Assembly (NCBI GenBank): GCA_964387285.1
Contig: CAYLWO010000018.1
Coordinates: 19,305 to 83,304, forward strand
Reading direction: 5' to 3'
From: Anaerohabitans sp964387285
Lineage (GTDB): Bacteria; Zhuqueibacterota; Zhuqueibacteria; Residuimicrobiales; Residuimicrobiaceae
Length of the DNA: 64,000 bases
Shown here: positions 1-9,320 of the stretch, piece by piece
Position numbering within the stretch: the stretch's first letter is position 1
Layout of the letters: the number at the start of each line of letters is the position of its first letter
The notes under the pieces: model-generated
What the model was told of the DNA's origin: nothing
Database searches by the model: none
The model's input: only the letters and a program-made list of their open reading frames with translations
Made by a program: the position numbers and the translations under genes

Positions 1-155
1 GCAGCGCTCAAAGCACAGTTCGTTAAAATGCGTGAATGTTCGTCAGCGCTGTTGGCATGCAGGCATGATGCCTTTCATTATGGTTCCGCCCGGGGAAAGG
101 ATTCTCCGGGCGATCGGAAAAGTACCAGTGGAAAAACCATGTTGAATCTTTAGGA
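1..155. other. Non-coding segment at the left edge
   Basis: No gene is supported here. The clearest structure is an inverted repeat with arms CGCCCGG (87-93) and CCGGGCG (106-112), lying 43-69 nt beyond the stop codon of the leftward GH38-like gene. It could act as a weak transcription terminator, but no T-run follows it on the minus strand, so this is only a suggestion. The octamer-like core CAGCGCT occurs twice in the first 55 bases. Confidence 0.3.
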
Positions 156-2684
156 TTAAAAGATAATTTCAAATGTGGCTATTTCCCATGGCCGAAAACG
201 ATATCTCCAGCCATGGCTTTGCAGACTGATGCGGCCATCCATAACATGAGCCAGTAAATCCACCAACCTGACCGATGCCGGTTTGTCAGCACAATAAAAT
301 AAAGTCTCTTGTGCTTCGGAGGAGGCATTTACCGTTCTCAGCAAAACGTTTTTACTGTTTGCTCCCGGCATGGCGTGAAAAATAACAACCTCCTGGTTAT
401 CTGTGGAAATATTGAATTTTTTACGTTTGGGCAAAACGACAGGCAAGGCCATCAAACTACGGTGAAAGCTTTCGGCCAGTCGTATCGAGTCAGCCGGGGT
501 AATTTTTCTGGCCGCATAAAAACGAAATCCCCAGTTCGTCACACCGTTAAAAGAAAAATCCAGCACTTTGCAATCGAATAAACCGTTCTCCCGGTCGCCA
601 AGGTTGCGGAACAGGGTGTTTTGCGACGGACACCATAATATATCTCGATCCGCCAGTTCAAACCGGATATATCTTGAGCAATAAAAAGTTTTTGCCTCGC
701 GCTTTTCTTCGGCATAAGGGGAATCAGCATAAATCGCGACCGGAGCTCCGGGCAAGCGTAATTGAAAATTCCATGTTTCATCAGGTCGCGGTCCGACTTG
801 CAGACGGATGATGCTTTCCAATCGGAATTGCAACTCGACAAAATCAATCCCAGCATGGCCGGTCATCATCATGGTGCGCAAGCATAAAGCCGGTTCTGTC
901 ACATCTTTGATGGTCATCAGGTCTTTTTTACAGACCACGGTATCGCATGCTTCGCTGGTCACGCGCTTTTCGATACAGACCGGCGCTTGCTGCAAAGATT
1001 CATACTTTTTGTCGACATTTGTATTCGGATGGTCATAGAAAAACAGGCCAATCTGCTTCCAGGTTCCGGAGAGCGGGCCAAACGCGACATCTTTAAAGCC
1101 ATTGCCTTTTGTCTGCCAGGTTTGACCATTGTCGGGCGTAAACCATTTTTCAACACCTCCAGACGTGACCGGATGACTGCTTTCTGCCAGTTCCATTTCC
1201 ATGCTGCCGAAAGCAGGCAACGACACCAGCTGCGGACTTGACAACAGCCTGCCGCTATCACTGCGAAAAATCGGCGCCAGCGATGCGGATGCGAATTTTT
1301 CATCGGACAGGGTATAGCTCTGACCATGTTCTGCAAATTCATCAATTTCCAAAAGCACCGGTGATGTCACCGGCCAGGGACAGGGATTAAAAAGCACAAA
1401 CCGGCCCGGCCTGATGGGCGCATGCAAGCCAATATCCTTCTGCAAATGATCGCGAATGATTCGACCTTGTTTGAATGTCAGTTCACTTTGGTAGGTTTTC
1501 AGGTCATCGATATAGAAAAGAATAGATCCGGCCAGATACGCATCATGATTCTGCGAGATAAGCAAACGCGGCCAGCTGTCCGCGATCGCGTCAGCCAACT
1601 TTTTCTGCAATTTCTTTTCTCTAATCAGCGTACACAAGCTCTCGGCGGCAAGCAGCAGGCTCTCGAGTTGATTACACTCGCGCGCCTGCCGTTCGTTTTC
1701 ATATCCCCAGCCGCCCTGGAAAAAATTATTATCGTAATTCGACTGGTCCATCCTGAACCGTGTGGTCACCGGCTGGCTGCGCGACTGGGCCCATTGCATA
1801 TACTCGGTCAGGGTCATTTGTTTAAAACCTTTTTCCTCTGCCCAGGCAATGGCCTCTTTATATGGAGCCACCGAAGCGCCCCAGTCCATGCCCGGAACCC
1901 ACAATTCCAGCCATTGAAAGAGCAAGGGCGAGCGGAAATCCTGCATTTTTTCCATGGCAACGGCATAAGGTTCAGCCGACCATTGCTTGTAACAGCCGAT
2001 CAGGCCGGGATGGTTGGGCACGGTCAGAATTTCTGTTCCGTCAGGACCTTGCCACCAGATCAAATCGGCAACGGGTCCGTCCGGCGTGCCTGAATTTTGA
2101 AACTGCAAAGAGGCATATTTGAATCCTGCGAGTTTAAGCATTTGCGGCATTTGGGAAAAAAAGGACTGTTCTTCCACCAGGTAGGTAGTAATATTGTGGC
2201 CAGTGTATTTTTTAGCCGTCTCTTGTCCCATTGACAATTGACGCAGGGCCGATTCCCAGCCAAAGATCTGAGATTCCGCCTGACCAAAGGTGCCGCCCAC
2301 CAGTTCCAGTCTGCCTGAATTCAGGGTTTCGATCACGGTTTTCAGATACTGCGGATCTTCTTTTTCAAGAGCGACGAGGAAGAACATGTCCAGGTCATGG
2401 CAGAAACGATTCCGATCACTTTCCATGAGCCAGCGCCGGCTTTGCTCTATATTAAATATTGTGCTGAAACACGAGTTGTACCAGCGATTATGGAGCAGAC
2501 CTTTGCCAAAGGTTCCACCAATGGCACATTCGGTCCAATGGTTGCATAAAACGATGGCGCCTTTGATTTCCTGGTCTTGCGGCATTGCTTCCCCTGCAAT
2601 GATCTGATCGTTTTCAGCGTTAAAAATTAAACCCATGGCCACACCAGTACCGGTCATGGCCAAGAAGTCGCGTCGATTCATCAT
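156..2684 (-). CDS. Tat-exported GH38-like (alpha-mannosidase N-domain fold) protein
   Basis: Product of about 842 residues. The longer open frame reaches 2783, but the start at 2684 (or the adjacent ATG at 2681) is preferred. It puts MMNRRDFLAMTGTGVAMG, a twin-arginine signal, at the N-terminus, follows a purine-rich AAGGGAT, and lies 7 bp after the stop of the upstream lipoprotein gene. Residues about 40-330 resemble the glycoside hydrolase family 38 N-terminal domain: the block ending in 'LELVGGTFGQAESQ', then 'ESALRQLSMGQ', and 'LPNHPG'-like loops. A C-terminal beta-rich half follows. The canonical metal-binding HxHxD near the N-terminus and the nucleophile Asp after 'VGG' are not obvious: the positions read LCNHWTE and GQAES. 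The protein may therefore belong to a divergent subfamily or be non-catalytic. It is the last gene of a five-gene leftward run with secreted CRTAC1-like proteins, which suggests a periplasmic role in glycan processing. Confidence 0.7.
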   Translation of the reverse strand: MMNRRDFLAMTGTGVAMGLIFNAENDQIIAGEAMPQDQEIKGAIVLCNHWTECAIGGTFGKGLLHNRWYNSCFSTIFNIEQSRRWLMESDRNRFCHDLDMFFLVALEKEDPQYLKTVIETLNSGRLELVGGTFGQAESQIFGWESALRQLSMGQETAKKYTGHNITTYLVEEQSFFSQMPQMLKLAGFKYASLQFQNSGTPDGPVADLIWWQGPDGTEILTVPNHPGLIGCYKQWSAEPYAVAMEKMQDFRSPLLFQWLELWVPGMDWGASVAPYKEAIAWAEEKGFKQMTLTEYMQWAQSRSQPVTTRFRMDQSNYDNNFFQGGWGYENERQARECNQLESLLLAAESLCTLIREKKLQKKLADAIADSWPRLLISQNHDAYLAGSILFYIDDLKTYQSELTFKQGRIIRDHLQKDIGLHAPIRPGRFVLFNPCPWPVTSPVLLEIDEFAEHGQSYTLSDEKFASASLAPIFRSDSGRLLSSPQLVSLPAFGSMEMELAESSHPVTSGGVEKWFTPDNGQTWQTKGNGFKDVAFGPLSGTWKQIGLFFYDHPNTNVDKKYESLQQAPVCIEKRVTSEACDTVVCKKDLMTIKDVTEPALCLRTMMMTGHAGIDFVELQFRLESIIRLQVGPRPDETWNFQLRLPGAPVAIYADSPYAEEKREAKTFYCSRYIRFELADRDILWCPSQNTLFRNLGDRENGLFDCKVLDFSFNGVTNWGFRFYAARKITPADSIRLAESFHRSLMALPVVLPKRKKFNISTDNQEVVIFHAMPGANSKNVLLRTVNASSEAQETLFYCADKPASVRLVDLLAHVMDGRISLQSHGWRYRFRPWEIATFEIIF

Positions 2685-2691
2685 TGATCCC

Positions 2692-3462
2692 TTATATCCT
2701 ATGTAGATTTCTACACCAGAATATCCAGCTATAGTCTGCGGATGTAAACGTTCCGCTAAAAACCAACTCCTTGTTCCACTCATGGATTATTATTTTGCAC
2801 CTGCTGCCAATCTTAATATGTACGGGTTCAGCCAGGCACTCGTTTCTATCATATGATGCATATAAAAAGGTCGGTAAAACGTCGCTACCGTTATCCAGGA
2901 ATGCCAAGGTGGTAACATAACCGCATTCATCATGACAGGATAGCGATTGGAAAAGCAACACGGTATCCTGGCTTGTCCGCGCAGACCATTTCCGAATTGC
3001 GAAACCGTCATATTTCCACGAATCGGTCTCTGTTATTTTTGCATGGTCATTCCATTTGATACAAGGAGCGGTTCCGCAATCGTTCGCGGTATATCGGATT
3101 TGATTGCTGACCAATACCGTATCCACCGAAGGAGCGGCATGCAGACGACAATAAAAAACAAAATTTCCCACCCCATTGCCGCCCGGGATCCATGGAACAA
3201 TAAGCGTCACGCTGCTGTCGCCCTGTTGCGAAAACGCGATATTCTTTTGGTTAAAAGTTACATCATATATTTTAATGGAAGGCAAATTGAAAAACTGGGC
3301 GGTAATTTTTTGGCCGATTTCAACATCTATCTCGCTGATGCGCACTAGACCAGGTTCGTCTATTTTTGTTTCGTTATTAAAGACCGTTTTCGTTCTATCG
3401 CAGTTCATCAGCAGAAGAAGAAAAGGAATAAAAACCGAAATATTTTTTACTGTTTTTTTCAT
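2692..3462 (-). CDS. Putative lipoprotein of unknown function
   Basis: 256 residues. The N-terminus MKKTVKNISVFIPFLLLLMNC is a lipoprotein signal with a cysteine after the hydrophobic stretch, so export to the periplasm or outer membrane is likely. Residues about 40-110 form a beta-rich segment (VEIGQKITAQF...VTFNQKNIAF...VTLIVPWIPGGNGVGNFVFYC) resembling an Ig-like or IPT-type fold. The C-terminal half has several Cys (CGTAPC, CHDECG, NEC, C), which could form disulfides. No family is recognised. It sits between the CRTAC1-like genes and the GH38-like gene and is probably co-transcribed. Its start has a short CGGAG ribosome-binding site, placed immediately after a perfect 14-bp inverted repeat at 3474-3504, so a strong hairpin would form in its leader. 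Confidence 0.6.
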   Translation of the reverse strand: MKKTVKNISVFIPFLLLLMNCDRTKTVFNNETKIDEPGLVRISEIDVEIGQKITAQFFNLPSIKIYDVTFNQKNIAFSQQGDSSVTLIVPWIPGGNGVGNFVFYCRLHAAPSVDTVLVSNQIRYTANDCGTAPCIKWNDHAKITETDSWKYDGFAIRKWSARTSQDTVLLFQSLSCHDECGYVTTLAFLDNGSDVLPTFLYASYDRNECLAEPVHIKIGSRCKIIIHEWNKELVFSGTFTSADYSWIFWCRNLHRI

Positions 3463-3473
3463 AGCATCTCCGA

Positions 3474-3504
3474 GACCTCACAGGTTTTTGAAACCTGTGA
3501 GGTC
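3474..3504. repeat. Perfect 14-bp palindromic hairpin in the leader of the lipoprotein gene
   Basis: Arms GACCTCACAGGTTT (3474-3487) and AAACCTGTGAGGTC (3491-3504) are exact reverse complements separated by three bases. The element ends 12 bp upstream of the lipoprotein start codon on the minus strand, just before its ribosome-binding site. It resembles dispersed REP-like palindromes rather than a terminator, because no T-run follows on the minus strand. It may fold in the mRNA leader and affect translation. Confidence 0.75.
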
Positions 3505-3631
3505 TGTTCTTGACCATGGCTTTTTCTCTGATATAAAAAACAGCCTAACGCTGCTCAACGCACTCTACGAATAACCGGATTTTTGGTCGCACGGCTCATG
3601 GAAATTCGCTGAACTGAATCAACTCCTCCTG

Positions 3632-5461
3632 TTACTTCAACAGCGTCATCTGGCGCGTCATGGTGGTTCCAGCTGCCGTTAACCGGCACAGATAAACACC
3701 TGATGCAACCGGGCGATGGTTATTATCACGTCCGTCCCAGCGAACCTCTTGATTGCCGCTCAACAGACGATCATCGATCAGCGTGCGCACTTGTCGTCCC
3801 AAAATATCCAGCACCTGCACTGTAACCCTTTCCAATCCGGGCAATGAAAACGGAATGGTGGTTTGCGCGTTGAAAGGATTGGGATAGTTCCCTTTTAAAC
3901 ACATCGTCTCCGGCATCACAACTCTGGATACGACGCCGGTGGTGCTTCCTTCCGTGATGTCGAGAATCTGGTTTACCGCTACATTGACGAATCGATCCAC
4001 GGTACCGCTCGGCCAACGAATGATGACCGAGTCCACAACCGTATCCTGTCCAAAGCCAAAATGCTGCGTAAACGGGGTTGCACAGTTATAGCCGTGGCCG
4101 CTGTGCACCTCGCGAATCTGCAGCGGGTGAGCGGCAGACACGCAGCGGATGCGCGTACCGATGGCCGAACGATTGCATTTGACGCCGGTCAGACGAAACT
4201 GCAGCCAATTGTTGTTATTGCCGATCAGATTTTCAAAGAGCAGATCCATGCCTCCGCCCAGGGCAGGCGGGATTTTTGATGGTCCGACTACAATGTACAG
4301 ATCCAAATCGCCGTCATGATCCACATCACCGAATGCCGCGTTAAAGTGCTGCTGGCCCTGGTCCGCAAGTTCTGTACCCTGGCCAATTTCGACAAAACCG
4401 GCCGCGCCGTCGTTACGATACAGACGATTTTCTGATACGGCGTTAAAGTCGCCGCCCTGTGAAGTGGTAACCAGGTCAAGATCGCCGTCATTATCATAGT
4501 CGCCCCAAACGGCAGTTACATCTTTGTCCAATGCCCATCCGCTGGCATCACGGTTGGCGACATTCAGTTCCTTGGCTACATTGGGCCAAACGACATTGTC
4601 GCCGTCATTGCGATAAAGCCGGTTCATCTTTTCATCATCACAGTTGTAGAGGTCCAGACGGCCGTCGTTATTATAATCGCCCCAACTGCCGCTGCGCGAA
4701 TGGCCGACCAGGCCCACGGCGCTGGTTTTGGTAATATTGGTCACATCGGTAAACGTGTTGCCATCATTGCGGAAAAGCACATCGCCGCTGCGCGCGCCGG
4801 CGACGAAAAAATCCTGATCACCGTCATTATCGTAATCAGCCCATGCCGCGCCAAGCCAGCCGCTGAGCTTATTCACGTTCATTTGATCAGCGACATTTGT
4901 AAATCCTTTTCCTCCCTCGTTTCGCCACAACCACATGCCGGAGCCCACACCCTCTGTCAGGTGACTCCCAACCAGTATATCCACCCAGGTGTCGTTGTTA
5001 TAATCAGCGAGGGCACAGGCGAGAGTAAATTTTGTCGCCGGATAGGATATGCCCATACTGGCTGCCATTTCCACAAACCTGCCGTTACCCTGGTTGTGAA
5101 AAAAAAGATCAGGCCCATTAATTTGCATAGTCGCATAACCGTCAATAAAGCCGTCATTGTCAAAATCTGCAAATCGGCATTCAGCACCTATCGCAGCTGT
5201 GGTGTCGAATGTAAAGGGCTGCAAAAGTCCGTCGATGACGCCATTATTGAGCAGAATGTTGGCGCCGGGGAAAAGATCGAGCCATCCGTCATTATTGATA
5301 TCTACCATGCCGCCGGCGTCCGTGCTGATGGCTGATGGATCGACATTGAGATCCAGGCCCACAGAACGGAAAATTGGGGATTCCTGCGAATATAAAGCAT
5401 GAGAACCCAACAAAACAAACAGAGCAACGCAAATAACAATCCGATGAGTTACGTAGGACAT
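3632..5461 (-). CDS. T9SS-secreted FG-GAP/VCBS and ASPIC-UnbV repeat protein (CRTAC1-like), copy 1
   Basis: 609 residues. Order: Sec signal peptide (residues 1-25, HALYSQ cleavage region); seven FG-GAP/VCBS-type calcium-binding repeats with DxDxDG cores (DINNDGWLD, DFDNDGFID, DYNNDTWVD, DYDNDGDQD, DYNNDGRLD, DYDNDGDLD, DVDHDGDLD); an ASPIC/UnbV domain at about 425-505 (AIGTRIRC...QIREVHSGHGYN...FGFGQDTVVDSVIIRWPSG); and a T9SS type A sorting domain from NYPNPFN to the terminal MTLLK. Such proteins form integrin-like beta-propellers and in this architecture are cell-surface or released; the ligand is unknown. It is the most downstream of three tandem paralogues, 71 bp from the next. Confidence 0.93.
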   Translation of the reverse strand: MSYVTHRIVICVALFVLLGSHALYSQESPIFRSVGLDLNVDPSAISTDAGGMVDINNDGWLDLFPGANILLNNGVIDGLLQPFTFDTTAAIGAECRFADFDNDGFIDGYATMQINGPDLFFHNQGNGRFVEMAASMGISYPATKFTLACALADYNNDTWVDILVGSHLTEGVGSGMWLWRNEGGKGFTNVADQMNVNKLSGWLGAAWADYDNDGDQDFFVAGARSGDVLFRNDGNTFTDVTNITKTSAVGLVGHSRSGSWGDYNNDGRLDLYNCDDEKMNRLYRNDGDNVVWPNVAKELNVANRDASGWALDKDVTAVWGDYDNDGDLDLVTTSQGGDFNAVSENRLYRNDGAAGFVEIGQGTELADQGQQHFNAAFGDVDHDGDLDLYIVVGPSKIPPALGGGMDLLFENLIGNNNNWLQFRLTGVKCNRSAIGTRIRCVSAAHPLQIREVHSGHGYNCATPFTQHFGFGQDTVVDSVIIRWPSGTVDRFVNVAVNQILDITEGSTTGVVSRVVMPETMCLKGNYPNPFNAQTTIPFSLPGLERVTVQVLDILGRQVRTLIDDRLLSGNQEVRWDGRDNNHRPVASGVYLCRLTAAGTTMTRQMTLLK

Positions 5462-5532
5462 GGTTGACCTCCAATTGTCAAAGGTTCATAACGCAAACAC
5501 ATTCATGACTTTTTGTATTTCGACCTATTCGA

Positions 5533-7377
5533 TCATTTCAGCAACGTCATTTGTCGCGTCATAACGGTCCCTGCCACGGTAAGCCGGCACAAGTACGTAC
5601 CTGAGGCGACCGGGCATTGTGCATTATCGCGTCCATCCCAGCGAACCTCCTGATTACCGCTTAACAGACGATTTTCAACGAGCGTACGCACCTCTCGCCC
5701 TAAAACATCCAGCACTTGCAGACTGACCGTTTCCAATTTTTCCAGAGAAAAGCGAATGATGGTTTGCGAATTAAAGGGATTGGGGTAATTGCCATGCAGA
5801 CTCGAGGACTGCGGCATGACCACGCGAGAAGCAACGCCGCTTGCACTGCCTTCGGTAACATCAAGAATCTGGTTTACCGGGACGTTTACGAATCGGTCCT
5901 TCACGCCGCTTGGCCAGCGAATGATCAATGAATCGACAACTGTATCCTGGCCAAAACCAAAGTGCTGCGTCAGCGGATTCATGCTGTTGTAACCGTTGCC
6001 GCTTTGCACCTCGCGAATTTGCAGCGGATGATTGGCAGATACGCAACGAATGCGCGCGCCGATGGCCGAACGATTGCTTTTGACGCCCGTCAAGCGCAAC
6101 TCTAACCAGTTATTCTGATTGCCGACCAGATTCTCGAAAAGCAGATCCATACCGCCGCCCAGAGGCGTAGGAATCTGCGTTGGTCCTGTTTCAATATACA
6201 GTTCCAGATCGCCGTCGTTATCTACGTCGCCCATGGCGCCTGCATAGTGTGTTTGACCCTGGTCGGGAATCTCGGTGCCGTATCCGATCTCGACAAAACC
6301 TGCGGCGCCGTCGTTGCGATACAGCCGATTTTCCGATGAAGCATTAAACAGGCCGTACATAGAGGTCACCAGCAGATCCAGATCGCCGTCATTGTCAATG
6401 TCTCCCCATACGGCCGTTGCGGATCTGTCCTTCACTTTGCCGGTGAGGTCCCGATTACAGACATGCAAGTCCTTGGCTACTTCGGGCCAGGCCAAGCTGT
6501 CGCCGTCATTGCGATGCAACCGATTGTCCTGTTCATTGTCACAAACATAAAGATCGAGACGGCCGTCATTATTATAGTCCCCCCAACTGCCGCTGCGCGA
6601 ACTGCCCAGGCCGAGACCGGCTGTTTTGGTGACGCCGGTAACGCTGACAAATTTGTCGCCGTCATTGCGGTAAATTCTATCACCTCCGGCTGCGCCGGCG
6701 AGGAAAAAATCCTGGTCGCCGTCATTGTCAATGTCAGCCCAGACCATGCCCAGCCATTCACCGGCAACGTTCACATTCATCTGTTTGGCAACATTGACAA
6801 AGTGCGCTCCGCCCTCATTCTTCCATAACCATATGCCGGCGCCAGGGCCGGCTTGCATGTTATTGCCGACCAGAATGTCCACCCAGCCGTCATTGTTATA
6901 ATCCGCACAACCGCAGGCCAGAGAAAATTTGTCCGGAGGAAAGGTCATGCCCACTTTGCTCGTCACATCGACGAAGACGCCGTTGCCCAAATTTCGCCAA
7001 AGGATGTCGTAGGCTTGCGTTTGCCAGGTAGAATATGCATCGATCAGGCCGTCATTGTCGAAATCGGCAAATCGGCACTCTGCCCCAATTTTTGACGTAT
7101 CTAAATGAGTATAGGGCTGCAGACTCCCATTGACCACGCCGTTGCTCAGCTGAATATGATTACCAGGAAAAATGTCAAGCCAACCATCGTTATTGACATC
7201 AATCAGACCAACCGCATCGCTGTTAACCGCTTTGGGATCCACATTCAGATCGAGTCCGACAGAGCGAAACATTTGCGTTCCTTGTGAAAAGGCCGGATGA
7301 GAAGCGGTGCAAACAAAAAGCAGAACCGCTGCAAACAAAGTGATGCTGAAATTTGATCGATGAGTAAAAAGATGCAT
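5533..7377 (-). CDS. T9SS-secreted FG-GAP/VCBS and ASPIC-UnbV repeat protein (CRTAC1-like), copy 2
   Basis: 614 residues with the same architecture as its two neighbours: signal peptide (cleavage near SHPAFSQG), seven DxDxDGxxD propeller repeats, an ASPIC/UnbV domain (SAIGARIRCVSANHPLQIREVQSG), and a T9SS C-terminal signal ending MTLLK. The 3' third of the gene is very similar at DNA level to copy 3, for example around the ASPIC-UnbV to sorting-domain junction. This suggests recent duplication or gene conversion. The N-terminal propeller differs more between copies, so the copies may have diverged in what they bind. It lies in the middle of the tandem array and is probably co-transcribed with it. 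Confidence 0.93.
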   Translation of the reverse strand: MHLFTHRSNFSITLFAAVLLFVCTASHPAFSQGTQMFRSVGLDLNVDPKAVNSDAVGLIDVNNDGWLDIFPGNHIQLSNGVVNGSLQPYTHLDTSKIGAECRFADFDNDGLIDAYSTWQTQAYDILWRNLGNGVFVDVTSKVGMTFPPDKFSLACGCADYNNDGWVDILVGNNMQAGPGAGIWLWKNEGGAHFVNVAKQMNVNVAGEWLGMVWADIDNDGDQDFFLAGAAGGDRIYRNDGDKFVSVTGVTKTAGLGLGSSRSGSWGDYNNDGRLDLYVCDNEQDNRLHRNDGDSLAWPEVAKDLHVCNRDLTGKVKDRSATAVWGDIDNDGDLDLLVTSMYGLFNASSENRLYRNDGAAGFVEIGYGTEIPDQGQTHYAGAMGDVDNDGDLELYIETGPTQIPTPLGGGMDLLFENLVGNQNNWLELRLTGVKSNRSAIGARIRCVSANHPLQIREVQSGNGYNSMNPLTQHFGFGQDTVVDSLIIRWPSGVKDRFVNVPVNQILDVTEGSASGVASRVVMPQSSSLHGNYPNPFNSQTIIRFSLEKLETVSLQVLDVLGREVRTLVENRLLSGNQEVRWDGRDNAQCPVASGTYLCRLTVAGTVMTRQMTLLK

Positions 7378-7472
7378 TACAGTCCTCCTATTGATTAGGG
7401 TTGCTAATAAGAACCGATTAGTCTGTGAACAGGCGAATCTCCGGAATGGACATGGAATTCATTTCTCACAAC

Positions 7473-9320
7473 TTAATTCAACAGCGTCATCTGATGCGTC
7501 ACAACCATCCCATCGACGGTCAGCCGACACATATAGGTCCCGGTTGCGACCGGGCATTGCGCATTATCGCGTCCATCCCAACGAACCTGCTGATGGCCGC
7601 TCAACAAACGATTTTCAACCAGCGTCCTCACTTCTCTGCCTAAAACATTCACCACCTTTACAGTGACCATCGCCAATCTGTCCAAAGAAAAATGAATGAT
7701 GGTTTGTGAATTAAAAGGATTGGGATAATTGCCGTGCAGACACGACGTCAGCGGCATGACTACACGAGAAGCAACGCCGCTTGCGCTGCCTTCGGTAATG
7801 TCAAGAATCTGATTTACCGGGACGTTAACGAATCGGTCCTTCACGCCGCTGGGCCAATGAATGATCACCGAATCGACGACCGTATCCTGGCCAAAGCCAA
7901 AATGCTGCGTCAGCGGGCCCATACTGTTATATCCATGGCCGCCTTGCACCTCGCGAATCTGCAGCGGATGATTGGCGGATACGCAACGAACGCGCGCGCC
8001 GATGGCGGAACGATTGCTTTTTACCCCTGTTAACCGAAATTCCAGCCAGTTGTTTTGATTGCCGATCAGATTCTCGAAAAGCAGATCCATGCTGCCGCCC
8101 AAAGAAGGTTCAATCAGCGATGGACCGATGCCGATGTACAAATCCAAATCACCGTCGTTATCGACATCGCCAAAGGTGCCGGCATAATGGGTCTGGCCCT
8201 GATCGGCCAATTCCGTGCCCTGACCGACTTCGACAAAGCCGGCAGCGCCATCGTTGCGATACAGACGGTTTTCCGATCCTTGATTATATTTGCCGCCCAT
8301 TGAAATCACAGCCAAATCCAGATCACCGTCATTATCATAGTCTCCCCAGGTCGCAGTGGCGGATTTATCCGGGCTCCATCCTGTGGGGTCGAGATTGCTG
8401 ACATGCAATTCTTTGGCGACGTCAGGCCAGGCCACGCCGTCGCCGTCGTTGCGATAGAGCCGGTTCATTTTTTCGTCATCGCAGTTGTAGAGGTCCAGAC
8501 GGCCGTCATTGTTATAGTCGCCCCAGGAGCCGCTGCGCGAACTGCCGACAACGCCAACGGCGCTGATTTTGGCGACCTCAGTGATGTTGACAAACCTGTC
8601 TCCATCATTACGGAGAAGCACATCCCCGGATCTATGCCCCGCTCCGAAAAAATCCTGATCACCATCATTATCAATATCAGCCCAGGCCACGCCGCAATAC
8701 CCACTGGGGACATTCGCCTGCATCTGATCCGCAACATTGACAAATTTTTTCCCACCCTGATTCTTCCACAACCAGATGCCGGAGCCTTCGCCGGCTATGA
8801 TGTGACTTCCCACCAGAATATCCACCCAGCCGTCGTTGTCATAATCCGCCAAACCACAGGCAAGGGTAAATTTTGAACCGGTATAAGAGATGCCCATGCT
8901 TTCCGCGACCTCGATAAAAACTCCGCTGCCCGTGTTGTGAAAAAGAAAATCCCTGGAGTATGTTTGCACTGTTGAATAAGCGTCGATCCAACCGTCATTG
9001 TCGAAATCGGCAAAACGGCACTCGGCGTCCAATATGGATGTGGTGTCAAGTTTAAAGGATTGCAGGCTTGCATTGATCACGCCATTGCTTTGCAGAAGGT
9101 ATTTTCCGGGAAAAAGATCAAGCCAGCCGTCATTATTGACATCCACCATGGCAGCGGCATCTGCCATGACGGGTATAGGATCAACATTGAGTTCAAGTCC
9201 GACAGAACGGAACAGTTGGCTCTCTTGCGAAAAAGCTGCATGCAGGCCCATACCAGCAAGCAAGAGCAGTAGGAAAGACAGAGAGCTGTGTAAATTGGGC
9301 TGAAAGGCAAAACAACGCAT
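7473..9320 (-). CDS. T9SS-secreted FG-GAP/VCBS and ASPIC-UnbV repeat protein (CRTAC1-like), copy 3 (first of the array)
   Basis: 615 residues and the promoter-proximal member of the tandem array. It has a signal peptide (hydrophobic SLSFLLLLLAGMGLHAAFSQ), seven FG-GAP/VCBS DxDxDG repeats, an ASPIC/UnbV domain (SAIGARVRC...REVQGGHGYN) and a T9SS sorting domain ending in MTLLN rather than the K-terminal ends of the other copies. It is transcribed leftwards from the 532-bp divergent intergenic region shared with the symporter gene. The domain content indicates an exported calcium-stabilised propeller; no catalytic residues are evident. Confidence 0.93.
   Translation of the reverse strand: MRCFAFQPNLHSSLSFLLLLLAGMGLHAAFSQESQLFRSVGLELNVDPIPVMADAAAMVDVNNDGWLDLFPGKYLLQSNGVINASLQSFKLDTTSILDAECRFADFDNDGWIDAYSTVQTYSRDFLFHNTGSGVFIEVAESMGISYTGSKFTLACGLADYDNDGWVDILVGSHIIAGEGSGIWLWKNQGGKKFVNVADQMQANVPSGYCGVAWADIDNDGDQDFFGAGHRSGDVLLRNDGDRFVNITEVAKISAVGVVGSSRSGSWGDYNNDGRLDLYNCDDEKMNRLYRNDGDGVAWPDVAKELHVSNLDPTGWSPDKSATATWGDYDNDGDLDLAVISMGGKYNQGSENRLYRNDGAAGFVEVGQGTELADQGQTHYAGTFGDVDNDGDLDLYIGIGPSLIEPSLGGSMDLLFENLIGNQNNWLEFRLTGVKSNRSAIGARVRCVSANHPLQIREVQGGHGYNSMGPLTQHFGFGQDTVVDSVIIHWPSGVKDRFVNVPVNQILDITEGSASGVASRVVMPLTSCLHGNYPNPFNSQTIIHFSLDRLAMVTVKVVNVLGREVRTLVENRLLSGHQQVRWDGRDNAQCPVATGTYMCRLTVDGMVVTHQMTLLN

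Noticed and set aside
87..112. Rho-independent terminator for the GH38-like gene
   Set aside because: The stem is only 7 bp and has no T-run on the minus strand, so it was noted but not called.
1422..2093. A 223-codon plus-strand frame inside the GH38-like gene
   Set aside because: It is the antisense shadow of a well-supported coding region and has no recognisable domain or ribosome-binding site.
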